NCBI GenBank assembly: GCA_024232295.1
Contig: JAAEPT010000128.1
Span: 62,001-126,000 of the forward strand
Direction of reading: 5' to 3'
DNA length: 64,000 nucleotides
DNA from: Cytophagales bacterium
Lineage (GTDB): Bacteria; Bacteroidota; Bacteroidia; Cytophagales; JAAEPT01
The notes beneath the pieces were generated by a model. It worked only from the letters and a program-made list of their open reading frames with translations, was not told the DNA's origin and did no database searches. Shown here piece by piece: positions 54,782 through 62,755 of this stretch; positions within the stretch are counted from its first letter, which is position 1, and each line of letters starts with the position of its first letter. A program made the position numbers and the translations under genes.

Positions 54782-56125
54782 TTAAGCCTTCAAAAAATTT
54801 AGGATTCTATCCCAACTGGCTTTCTTTACAAGAATATTAGTTCCCTGTTCTTTATTAAACTTTGCTACAATTTCTTTTTCATATTGTGCATAGAACTCTG
54901 GGTCAAAGTTTGCATCTTTTAAATGTTCCAATACATGATCAATCGTTCTCTCTTCTGTAAGCCATGTATTGAATGCATGATGACGTAAGCGAACTCCAAA
55001 GGTATTTACGCCTAAGAACTTTCTTGAGGCTTTATCAAACACAAAGTGCATACAGATCTTACCTCCCTTGTGTTCCCAATAGAAATCTGTTTCTCCTTCT
55101 CTCAGTTGAGCAAAGACCCAACCGTATGTTTGATATTCAATGTCAAAGAACTTAGCTGAGTTGTACCAATGACCTGGATTGTACTTTGTTCTATTGCCAC
55201 AAATAGTATTTGCCACTGTTTCTCCCATAATTTTACCAGTATACCAAACTTGTTCCATTGGTCTTCTGCCAGGTACAGGTTCATCAAACTGAGCACAATC
55301 ACCAATAGCATATACATTCTTTTGATTAGTCTCAAGATATTGGTTTACCATAATTCCTCTTTGTAATTCCAAATCAGAATCTCTCAAGAAATCGATATTG
55401 GGTCCTACACCTGCTGTAAGCCCTACTAATTGACATTCAATTTCCTCTCCATCACCAGTAATGATTTTTGAAACACGCCCATTTTCGTCTGGTAATATTT
55501 CTTTGAGTTCTGTAGACAAACGTAAATCTACATGATGCTCTCTGACATGTCTACTAATGAGTTCAGCCTCTTGCTTTGGTAATACATTCCCCCAGAACAA
55601 ACCTTCCCTTACTAAGAAAGTAACTGGAATCTTTCTTGAAAGAAGCATTTCTGCCATTTCAATTCCGATCAAACCACCACCAACAATTACAGCTCTCTTT
55701 GTAGAACCATCTGCTGTATTTTTTTCTAATTCTTCTAAGTCTTGTGCAGAGTATAAGCCTTGTACACCACCCAAATCTTGACCTGGCCATCCAAACTTAT
55801 TTGGTTTTGAACCCACAGCCAATACAAGCTTATCATATTTGATTGGACTACCTTCCTGTAAACTCAACTCCTGTGTTTCATAGTTAATTGAAGTTACATA
55901 GTCTTGTACCAGTTCAATACGATTTTTTTCCCAAAAACCATTTTCGTATGGCTGGGTATGCTCAAACTTCATGTGCCCCATATAGATATACATGAGTGCA
56001 GTTCGAGAAAAGAAATATTTTGTTTCTGCTGAAATGAGGATAATTCGTTTATCACTATACTTTCTAATATAACGTGCAGCTGTCACACCCGAAATCCCAT
56101 TCCCTATAATTACAATTGTTTCCAT
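54782..56125 (-). CDS. NAD(P)/FAD-dependent oxidoreductase
   Basis: A 447-residue two-dinucleotide-binding flavoprotein. The FAD loop IGNGISGVTAARYI is at 6-19, the NAD(P) loop IVGGGLIGIEMAEML near 150-164, and VYAIGDCAQFDEPV near 268-281. It resembles nitrite-reductase large-subunit N-terminal or rubredoxin/ferredoxin reductases. A C-terminal extension of about 100 residues has no recognised domain. Its position just before the polyferredoxin gene suggests that it is that protein's cytosolic electron donor. Confidence 0.88.
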   Translation of the reverse strand: METIVIIGNGISGVTAARYIRKYSDKRIILISAETKYFFSRTALMYIYMGHMKFEHTQPYENGFWEKNRIELVQDYVTSINYETQELSLQEGSPIKYDKLVLAVGSKPNKFGWPGQDLGGVQGLYSAQDLEELEKNTADGSTKRAVIVGGGLIGIEMAEMLLSRKIPVTFLVREGLFWGNVLPKQEAELISRHVREHHVDLRLSTELKEILPDENGRVSKIITGDGEEIECQLVGLTAGVGPNIDFLRDSDLELQRGIMVNQYLETNQKNVYAIGDCAQFDEPVPGRRPMEQVWYTGKIMGETVANTICGNRTKYNPGHWYNSAKFFDIEYQTYGWVFAQLREGETDFYWEHKGGKICMHFVFDKASRKFLGVNTFGVRLRHHAFNTWLTEERTIDHVLEHLKDANFDPEFYAQYEKEIVAKFNKEQGTNILVKKASWDRILNFLKA

Positions 56126-56185
56126 ACAACAAAAGCCATTTAAAAATTTTATGTTTCAATAATAATTTTTTCTAACTTAGAATAG

Positions 56186-56201
56186 TGTCATGTCTCTGAC
56201 A
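56186..56201. promoter_or_regulatory. CRP/FNR-like operator candidate TGTCA-N6-TGACA
   Basis: A perfect 5-bp inverted repeat with 6-base spacing (56186-56190 and 56197-56201) has the geometry of CRP/FNR family sites. It lies between the flavoprotein/polyferredoxin operon (68 bases from its ATG) and the DinB-like gene. The match is short and could be chance. Confidence 0.3.
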
Positions 56202-56290
56202 TTAATTCAAAAAATAGACAAATACTTTTACGAAAGATTTCTCAATAGAGGAGAGAACATAGTACAAAATTTTATAAAACCACAAAGACC

Positions 56291-56791
56291 ATGGGAATTT
56301 TAACTGCCTCACAAAAATTACTTTCGCAACTGCAAGATAGTCTTTCACAATTATCAAATGAGGAATTCAAACTACCTTTAGCAATATTCTCTGGTTCAAG
56401 TATTGGGCAACACACTCGCCATACTTTAGAATTCTATATTTGTCTATTAGCTCAAGTAAATGTAGGATGTGTCAATTATGATTTACGTCAGAGAGATTTA
56501 CGATTAGAAAATGATAAGAGCTTTACATTGGACACAATTGATTCTTTGATTCAACAGCTGGAAAGTTTAGATTTGTCACAACAGATAACACTAGAAGCTA
56601 CACTAGGTGGAAAGCTCAATACATTATCAAGTAATGTAGGAAGAGAACTACTTTATGCTACAGAACATACTGTACACCACATGGCAATCATCAAAATGGG
56701 ATTTGCTCAACATTTTCCTACTGTTAGCCTTTGTGAAGGTTTTGGTGTTGCAGAATCAACAATAACTTACCAACAAGCATGTGCACAGTAA
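56291..56791 (+). CDS. DinB-superfamily protein
   Basis: A 166-residue four-helix protein of the DinB/YfiT-like fold. Likely metal-binding His residues are in SIGQHTRHTLEFY and TEHTVHHMAIIKMG. Relatives include thiol-dependent transferases, but no specific activity is indicated. The C-terminal codons overlap the next gene by 13 bases, so the two are translationally coupled. Confidence 0.85.
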   Translation: MGILTASQKLLSQLQDSLSQLSNEEFKLPLAIFSGSSIGQHTRHTLEFYICLLAQVNVGCVNYDLRQRDLRLENDKSFTLDTIDSLIQQLESLDLSQQITLEATLGGKLNTLSSNVGRELLYATEHTVHHMAIIKMGFAQHFPTVSLCEGFGVAESTITYQQACAQ

Positions 56792-57498
56792 CTTATCTTC
56801 CACAAGAAGACAATCAATACATTCTAACGTCTAACAGAGATGAGGTTTCAGTTAGAAAAACAACATTTCCTCATATTTATCCTTTTGATAATTATTCTTT
56901 ATTAGGACCACAAGATACAAAGGCTGGAGGAACTTGGATTGCCACAAGTAACCAAAATATGACTGTTTGTTTGTTGAATGGTGCTTTTCAAAAACACATT
57001 CCTAAACCTCCTTATCGTCAAAGTAGAGGGCAAATTGTGTTGGACGCTTTTAAATTTGGGACTGCTCAAGAATTTATTGAAAATTATTCATTTGAAGGAA
57101 CAGAAAACTTTACTTTAGTATTGGTTTATAATCAAAAGGGAAAGGAAGCTTTACATGAATTAAGGTGGGATGGTGAAAAGTTATATCATGCCATTCTGGA
57201 TAGAAACAAAGCATATATTTGGGCTTCTTCTACTCTATATTCTAACGAAATTGTAACACAAAGAAAAGAATGGTTTGCCGAGTTTATTGAAACAAAGGAA
57301 GCTACTCTAGAAAATATTCGCAACTTTCATCAATTTGGTGGAAATGGAGATCAACAAAATGGTCTACAAATTAGTCGTGATAACTCATTGCAGACAGTAA
57401 GCATTACCTCTGTGGTAAGTAGTGAACAATCTTCTGAAGTTCACTACCTAGACAGATTAAATGATAGTTTGCATCAAGAAACGATACAATATTTATAA
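56779..57498 (+). CDS. NRDE/TANGO2 family protein
   Basis: A 239-residue protein starting MCTVTYLPQ with the NRDE signature TSNRDE at 17-22 and GGTWIA near 52. The conserved Cys2 after the start Met suggests an N-terminal-nucleophile (Ntn) fold, as proposed for this family. TANGO2 homologues have been linked to heme or lipid handling, but the bacterial role is unclear. It overlaps the DinB-like gene by 13 bases at its start and the convergent glycosyltransferase gene by 6 bases at its end. Confidence 0.88.
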   Translation: MCTVTYLPQEDNQYILTSNRDEVSVRKTTFPHIYPFDNYSLLGPQDTKAGGTWIATSNQNMTVCLLNGAFQKHIPKPPYRQSRGQIVLDAFKFGTAQEFIENYSFEGTENFTLVLVYNQKGKEALHELRWDGEKLYHAILDRNKAYIWASSTLYSNEIVTQRKEWFAEFIETKEATLENIRNFHQFGGNGDQQNGLQISRDNSLQTVSITSVVSSEQSSEVHYLDRLNDSLHQETIQYL

Positions 57499-58839
57499 TT
57501 TTTTAACGCCACCAATAGTTGGCATCGGAAGAAGGTCTTTTGGCTCTTCCTCTTTTTTTATCAAGTCCAATATTAGCAAGGTATAAACCACACCATATTC
57601 CAAACACACAAAGTAAAAATTCTGCTCATAAGCCTTTGTTTGATATGTAATATATGTTAGTGGCAAAAGAGCTGTCCACACCAATAAATAACGATGTTTG
57701 GTAAAGATAAAGAAAGGTAATATTCCTGCTATGTACCAAGGGTGTACTGTACTTGCAAAAGCAAAATAAAGGGTTAGTGTCAAGGCAATTCCTTCAAACC
57801 AAGACTCCCATGTATTCTTATCTCTCTTAATCAAAACTAATAAATACAATACCAAGGTAATCAATCCAAAAAACTTTGGAGAATGCTCCCAAACTTCATA
57901 ACGAAGCCATTTTGATAGGTAATAAAAACTTCCATTGAACTCAAAAGTATTGAAATATAAACCCAAACTATCTCCAATATTGAGTAATATTTCTTGATCC
58001 ATGAAAGGATAAAACAAAGCAATACTTGTAATACCAGCTACCAAACCATAAAGAAAGCTTTTCACAAAACCGAATCTTCTAAATAAGAAAGGTAAAAACA
58101 AAACAGGCAAAAACTTGGTACAAATTGCAAAACCAAATAAAACGGCTGACTGATAAAATTGCTCCCAAACTAATAAGGTAATTGCCAATAGTGTAAAAAA
58201 TACCATACTTCCTTCAAAGTGAAGATTTCCACAAAACTCTACAATGACTAAAGGATTAAGAGCATAATACACCACCTTGTGTGTTCCCAAATCCAATTTT
58301 GTCAACAAGTGTTTAATCAAGAAAATACTTCCTATTTCAAATAATAAAAAACACACTTTCATCACCAACATGGCTCCCCATACAGAATTAGGAGAGATAA
58401 AAGCTCCTAATGCAAATACAAATTGACAAACAGGTGGGTAAACTGAAAAGTAATTGGGTGAATTCATCTGTTCCAATAAATATTTTTGAGTAGAAACACC
58501 TAAATCACCAACCTGTGTAGGAATCAATTCAAAAGGACTAATTTCTTTGGTTGTGAGTAATCCATCCCAAATAAATCGAAAATAATCATCTGATAGTTCT
58601 GGCAATGCAAATAAATGTAACGCACGAAAACCAATCGCCACATATAATATTGTATTCAGTTGAACTGATTTTGGATACTTTGAAATAAAGAAAAAGTAAG
58701 CACCAAATAGTAAGGAAAAACAAGTGATTACTTGATAGAAATTTTCTCTTGGTGTAAAATAAGCCAGTATCACATATAATATGGCAGAAACTCCAATGGC
58801 AAGAAATGTAAATACTTTTGATTTATTATCAACAGTCAT
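57493..58839 (-). CDS. GT-C type integral-membrane glycosyltransferase (GT87/DUF2029-like)
   Basis: A 448-residue membrane protein with about 11-12 hydrophobic segments. ALPELSDDYFRFIWDGLL near 77-94 contains the acidic motif in the first extracytoplasmic loop typical of GT-C enzymes that use polyprenyl-phosphate sugars. KFLPVLFLPFLFR and STVHPWYIAGILPFFIF fit GT87-like mannosyltransferases. Acceptor and sugar are unknown. It overlaps the convergent NRDE gene by 6 bases. Confidence 0.82.
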   Translation of the reverse strand: MTVDNKSKVFTFLAIGVSAILYVILAYFTPRENFYQVITCFSLLFGAYFFFISKYPKSVQLNTILYVAIGFRALHLFALPELSDDYFRFIWDGLLTTKEISPFELIPTQVGDLGVSTQKYLLEQMNSPNYFSVYPPVCQFVFALGAFISPNSVWGAMLVMKVCFLLFEIGSIFLIKHLLTKLDLGTHKVVYYALNPLVIVEFCGNLHFEGSMVFFTLLAITLLVWEQFYQSAVLFGFAICTKFLPVLFLPFLFRRFGFVKSFLYGLVAGITSIALFYPFMDQEILLNIGDSLGLYFNTFEFNGSFYYLSKWLRYEVWEHSPKFFGLITLVLYLLVLIKRDKNTWESWFEGIALTLTLYFAFASTVHPWYIAGILPFFIFTKHRYLLVWTALLPLTYITYQTKAYEQNFYFVCLEYGVVYTLLILDLIKKEEEPKDLLPMPTIGGVKKL

Positions 58840-58891
58840 GATTATTCTGTATAAATTTTTGCACTAAAGATAAGCAACAGAGGTATAGCAA

Positions 58892-58925
58892 AAAAGCCTT
58901 CCATGTGACACATAGAAGGCTTTTA
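58892..58925 (-). terminator. Terminator after pheS
   Basis: A stem of 10 perfect pairs (58892-58901 AAAAGCCTTC with 58915-58924), with further weak pairing inside, lies 19 bases beyond the pheS stop on the minus strand. An A-run on the plus strand provides the T-tract. Confidence 0.78.
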
Positions 58926-58943
58926 TCTTATCTTTTTTATTTC

Positions 58944-59969
58944 TTAACCCAATGTTTTGAATTGGCGTAAGAAACGAACATCATTTTCAGTGAATAAACG
59001 TAAGTCTTTAATTTGATATTTTAGCATTGTAATACGCTCTAATCCCATCCCAAAGGCAAATCCAGAATATACATTTGGATCAATTCCTGCATTTTTCAAT
59101 ACATTTGGATCAACCATTCCAGCTCCTCCAATTTCTACCCAACCTGCACCTTTACATACATTACACCCTTTTCCTTTACACAACAAACAAGTAATGTCAA
59201 TCTCTGCACTTGGTTCTGTAAATGGGAAATATGAAGGACGGAAACGTAATTTAATGTCTTCACCAAACATCTCTTTTACGAAATAGTATAATGTATCTTT
59301 TAAATCAGCAAAGCTTACATTCTTATCAATATACAATCCCTCCAACTGGTGGAATACACAGTGAGCTCTTGCAGAAATTGCTTCATTTCTAAATACACGA
59401 CCAGGAGACAATGTTCTGATTGGTGGTTCTTGATTTTCCATCACTCGAACTTGTACTGATGAAGTGTGTGTACGCAAAGCAATATCAGGATCTTTCTCAA
59501 TAAAGAAAGTATCTTGCATTTCTCTAGCAGGGTGATCTGGTGGGAAGTTTAAGGCTGTGAAGTTATGAAAGTCATCTTCAATCTCTGGACCTTCAGACAA
59601 ATCAAAACCAATACGATTGAAAATCTCAACCATACGTTCTCTTACTACAGAAAGAGGATGACGTGTCCCTAATTCCTCAGGAATAGATGGCAATGTTAAA
59701 TCAAAACCAATATCATCTGTAGCATCTTCCAAGTTTTCTACCAAGGCATTCCCTTCTCTGAATTTTTCTTCTACAAATGTTTTAAGCTTGTTTAACTCTA
59801 CTCCAAATTGCTTTTTTTCTTCAGCAGGAACATTTCTAAACTCTGCAAATAAGTCATTTACTTTTCCTTTTTTTGCAAAATAGTTTAGGCGAAAAGTCTC
59901 TAAAGTTTCTTTGTCTTTTATCTCAAAACTCTCTACCTCTGTGTATAATTCTTGTACTTTTGAAATCAT
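58944..59969 (-). CDS. pheS: Phenylalanyl-tRNA synthetase alpha subunit
   Basis: A 341-residue class II synthetase subunit. The N-terminal coiled coil covers about 1-85. Motif 2 is near RVFRNEAISARAHCVFHQLEG, a Cys insertion (C-x2-C-x4-C-x2-C in CLLCKGKGCNVC) probably binds zinc, as I recall from other PheS proteins, and motif 3 is GFAFGMGLERITML. It acts with PheT, which is not encoded in the window. It is a single-gene unit. Confidence 0.96.
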   Translation of the reverse strand: MISKVQELYTEVESFEIKDKETLETFRLNYFAKKGKVNDLFAEFRNVPAEEKKQFGVELNKLKTFVEEKFREGNALVENLEDATDDIGFDLTLPSIPEELGTRHPLSVVRERMVEIFNRIGFDLSEGPEIEDDFHNFTALNFPPDHPAREMQDTFFIEKDPDIALRTHTSSVQVRVMENQEPPIRTLSPGRVFRNEAISARAHCVFHQLEGLYIDKNVSFADLKDTLYYFVKEMFGEDIKLRFRPSYFPFTEPSAEIDITCLLCKGKGCNVCKGAGWVEIGGAGMVDPNVLKNAGIDPNVYSGFAFGMGLERITMLKYQIKDLRLFTENDVRFLRQFKTLG

Positions 59970-60112
59970 AATTTCCCAACCCTGGATTAATTAGGCTTCT
60001 AAATTAAAAAAACTTATTCATTTTTTTCGAAAATATAGCAGAAACAATCATGAATGATGAAACCAAGTGATTTTTATCAGTTCTCTAATTGTGGAGAATT
60101 AGTAAAAGTTGA

Positions 60113-60142
60113 TTGATTAGTGAAGTTTTGTTTGTAACTTGC
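60113..60142 (+). promoter_or_regulatory. Candidate promoter of the ccm operon
   Basis: TTG (60113-60115) followed after 19 bases by TAACTTGC (60135-60142) fits the looser Bacteroidota pattern TTG-N19-TAnnTTG. The start would lie near 60148, about 26 bases before the ccmB TTG. Confidence 0.4.
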
Positions 60143-60173
60143 AATTAAACACATCAATAAGGCATATTAGCCC

Positions 60174-60854
60174 TTGCTCAAATTGAATTTACTGCGAGAA
60201 ATACAAGTTTTACTTAAGAAAGAGTTTGTACTAGAGTGGCGACAAAAAAACGCTCTTTATAGTCTTGTTTTATATGTAGCCAGTACTGTATTCATCTGTT
60301 ACTTAAGTTTTTACCTTAAAACGCAACAAATAGGAGCAATTACATGGAATGCTTTGTTTTGGATTATTCTTCTTTTTATTTCAATCAATGCCATTGCCAA
60401 AAGCTTTATGGCAGAAAAAAAAGAACGAAATTTTTACTATTACTACATTGCCAGTCCAGAAGCCATTATTCTCTCAAAAATCATCTATAATGCTTCATTA
60501 ATGTTGTTTTTGAGCCTTATTGCTTATCTCGCCTTTACAACCATCTTTCCTATTGGCATACAAGATCGAACCATTTTCCTAATCAATTTATTATTAGGAG
60601 CTGTTGGTTTCTCAAATACATTGACCTTGATTTCGGGTATTGTTTCTAAAGCAAATAACAATGGTACTCTTATGGCAATTCTGAGTATCCCTGTTATGAT
60701 TCCTATTCTTTTGGTACTTATCAAAATTTCGATTCATGCCATCGATGGTATTAGTCGTTCTTTGATTTATGATAAATTAATGATTTTGGGAGCCATCAAC
60801 TTGATTTTGGTCACCTTATCATTCATACTATTCCCTTACCTTTGGAAAAGCTAA
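60174..60854 (+). CDS. ccmB: CcmB, heme ABC exporter membrane subunit
   Basis: A 226-residue protein with six membrane segments, the pattern REIQVLLKKEFVLEWRQKNAL at the N-terminus and FMAEKKERNFYYYY after TM2. CcmB is the permease of the CcmABCD complex, which handles holo-CcmE in cytochrome c maturation. The start is TTG 60174 (no ATG fits). ccmC begins 4 bases downstream. No ccmA ATPase gene lies in the window. Confidence 0.92.
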   Translation: MLKLNLLREIQVLLKKEFVLEWRQKNALYSLVLYVASTVFICYLSFYLKTQQIGAITWNALFWIILLFISINAIAKSFMAEKKERNFYYYYIASPEAIILSKIIYNASLMLFLSLIAYLAFTTIFPIGIQDRTIFLINLLLGAVGFSNTLTLISGIVSKANNNGTLMAILSIPVMIPILLVLIKISIHAIDGISRSLIYDKLMILGAINLILVTLSFILFPYLWKS

Positions 60855-60858
60855 TCTT

Positions 60859-61689
60859 ATGAAAGACACACAAATATTTACATTCAAAAGTACATTGACA
60901 GGGTTTTTACTTGCCCTTGGAATTGTTGGAAGTTTGTACTTTGCTTTCGTTACTCCTGTTTCGAATGGAGTAAAGTATTCTTTAATGATTTTGCCTCTTA
61001 TTCTAGGGTATTTGGTTTATCATACAAAGGTTTGGAAGGAGTTTGGCTCTTTTTTGATGATTTACACATTGATTGCAGGAATTATGATTGATGTTCCTCG
61101 TCTTAATATTGTCAATGAAAGCATTCGAAACTTATTTTTTCATGTTCCTATGTGGTTTGGGATGATTATCCTCTCTCTTGCTTCCATGATTTATGCCATT
61201 AAGTACCTAAATGGTGGTGTTGAAAAGCACGATATTGCTTCTTCTGAATTGGCAAATGCAACAATGCTATTTGGTATTTTGGGAATGGGGTCTGGAATGA
61301 TTTGGGCACAATACACTTGGGGTAAATTTTGGAGCGGAGATCCTAAACAAATCTATACAGCCATTGGAATGTTGATTTATGCAGGATATTTCATCCTAAG
61401 AGGAGCTTTTAATGATGATATTCAAAAAGCTCGAATTAGCGCTATCTTCAACATCTTTGCTTTCACAGCTTTGATTGTTTGTTTATATGTATTACCTCGT
61501 TTGACTCCAAATTCTCTACATCCAGGAGGACAAGAAGGAAATCCTGCTTTTGGAGAATATGACCTAAATAACACTATGCGTGTAGTATTCTACCCTGCAA
61601 TCATTGGTTGGACATTGATGGGAGCATGGATTAGTGAAATTAGAATTCGTACAAAATTAGTTTATAATAAGCTTTATGAAAACATATAA
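60859..61689 (+). CDS. ccmC: CcmC, heme-handling protein of cytochrome c maturation
   Basis: A 276-residue six-helix membrane protein. The WWD-type heme-binding loop reads WGKFWSGDPKQIYT, a variant of the WG-x-W-W-x-W-D pattern, with NLFFHVPMWFGMI (external His) before it. CcmC transfers heme to CcmE on the periplasmic side. Its end overlaps ccmD by 14 bases. Confidence 0.93.
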   Translation: MKDTQIFTFKSTLTGFLLALGIVGSLYFAFVTPVSNGVKYSLMILPLILGYLVYHTKVWKEFGSFLMIYTLIAGIMIDVPRLNIVNESIRNLFFHVPMWFGMIILSLASMIYAIKYLNGGVEKHDIASSELANATMLFGILGMGSGMIWAQYTWGKFWSGDPKQIYTAIGMLIYAGYFILRGAFNDDIQKARISAIFNIFAFTALIVCLYVLPRLTPNSLHPGGQEGNPAFGEYDLNNTMRVVFYPAIIGWTLMGAWISEIRIRTKLVYNKLYENI

Positions 61690-61909
61690 AATAGTTGCTC
61701 TCCTAACAATGTTGTTAGGCACAAGCCTTACTACTTTTGCTCAGCAAGCAGAAATGGCAGATACAATGCGTTCTAATGGAAAAATCTATGTAGTAGTGGC
61801 TGTAGTGGTTCTAATCTTATTGGGTTTCATTGCTTTTTTAGTCATGACAGACAAGAAAGTGGCAAAACTAGAAAATGAAATGAAGGCAAACGACTTCTTA
61901 CAAGATTAA
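61676..61909 (+). CDS. ccmD: CcmD-like small membrane protein
   Basis: A 77-residue protein with a hydrophobic N-terminal signal-like segment (cleavage possible near TFAQ), one clear membrane helix (about 37-58) and a charged C-terminal tail. Position between ccmC and ccmE, overlapping ccmC by 14 bases and touching ccmE at one base, identifies it as the Bacteroidota CcmD equivalent, which stabilises the CcmC/CcmE interaction. The sequence alone would be too short to assign. Confidence 0.78.
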   Translation: MKTYKIVALLTMLLGTSLTTFAQQAEMADTMRSNGKIYVVVAVVVLILLGFIAFLVMTDKKVAKLENEMKANDFLQD

Positions 61910-62316
61910 TGAAAAAACCTCACCTCATTTTTCTCTCATTATTTGCAATCATCTCTATAGGATTTGTTGTTATTATGAGAGAAGAAGAAAGTGAATATGT
62001 TGATTTTGCCACTGCCAAAGAAATGGCAAAAAATGGGAAAACAAATAATATTCATGTAGCAGGTACTTTGCCAAAAGATACCCAAGGAAATATCTTAGGT
62101 ATGAAATATCAACCAATGATAGATTCAAATTATCTAGAACTTGAATTAGTTGATTTAAAAGGTTTCAAAGAAAAAGTCTATTGCTTTACTCCTAAACCTA
62201 TTTATCTAGAAAAATCAGATAAAGCAGTAGTTGTTGGTAATTATCAACAAAATAAATTCATAGTAAATGAGATTCTCATCAAAGTATCTATTCCTTATGG
62301 TGGGTTCCAAGAATAA
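61909..62316 (+). CDS. CcmE paralogue lacking the heme-binding Cys
   Basis: A 135-residue protein with an N-terminal membrane anchor (about 6-23) and the CcmE OB-fold (YVDFATAKEMAKNGKTNNIHV; VVVGNYQQNKFIVNEILIK). In the tandem copy downstream the heme-binding motif is C-P-S-K-Y; here the aligned residues are V126-S-I-P-Y130, so the Cys is gone while the Tyr remains. It therefore may not bind heme covalently. A 71-nt stretch (61989-62059) is identical to the next gene, pointing to recent duplication or gene conversion. Confidence 0.85.
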   Translation: MKKPHLIFLSLFAIISIGFVVIMREEESEYVDFATAKEMAKNGKTNNIHVAGTLPKDTQGNILGMKYQPMIDSNYLELELVDLKGFKEKVYCFTPKPIYLEKSDKAVVVGNYQQNKFIVNEILIKVSIPYGGFQE

Positions 62317-62342
62317 AGAATCATATTTTATCTAAAAGACCA

Positions 62343-62750
62343 ATGAAAAAGTCACACATTATCGCAATTATTTTATTGGCTATTGCTGCTGCAATTATCT
62401 TCTCTACAGGAGAAGAGGCAAGTGAATATGTTGATTTTGCCACTGCCAAAGAAATGGCAAAAAATGGGAAAACAAATAATATTCATGTAGTAGGTACTCT
62501 GCCAAAAGATGCTCAAGGAAATATCTTGGGTATGAAGTATCAACCCACTGTAAACCCAAATTATTTTGAGTTTGAGTTGATTGATGAAAAAGGACTAAAG
62601 GAAACTGCTTATTTCTTTAATCCCAAACCAGCTGATTTAGATAAATCGGAAAAAGTTGTAATTATTGGTGGTTATCAAAAAGGGAAATTTATTGTAAGTG
62701 AAGTCTTGCTAAAATGCCCATCTAAATACGAAGAAACAGAAGTTAAATAA
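62343..62750 (+). CDS. ccmE: CcmE, heme chaperone, Cys-type
   Basis: A 135-residue periplasmic heme chaperone anchored by one N-terminal helix (about 5-20). The OB-fold domain is followed by LLKCPSKYEE, where C125-x3-Y129 fits the C-x3-Y heme-attachment motif known for the non-His type of CcmE (classic CcmE uses H-x3-Y). It takes heme from CcmC and passes it to CcmF. It lies 26 bases after its diverged copy and 5 bases before ccmF. Confidence 0.9.
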   Translation: MKKSHIIAIILLAIAAAIIFSTGEEASEYVDFATAKEMAKNGKTNNIHVVGTLPKDAQGNILGMKYQPTVNPNYFEFELIDEKGLKETAYFFNPKPADLDKSEKVVIIGGYQKGKFIVSEVLLKCPSKYEETEVK

Positions 62751-62755
62751 ATCGT

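Noticed and set aside
59970-60173. Possible T-box, riboswitch or small RNA upstream of pheS
   Set aside because: No T-box sequence or aptamer core was recognised; the interval contains only a short weak hairpin (TTCTC/GAGAA) and the ccm promoter candidate.
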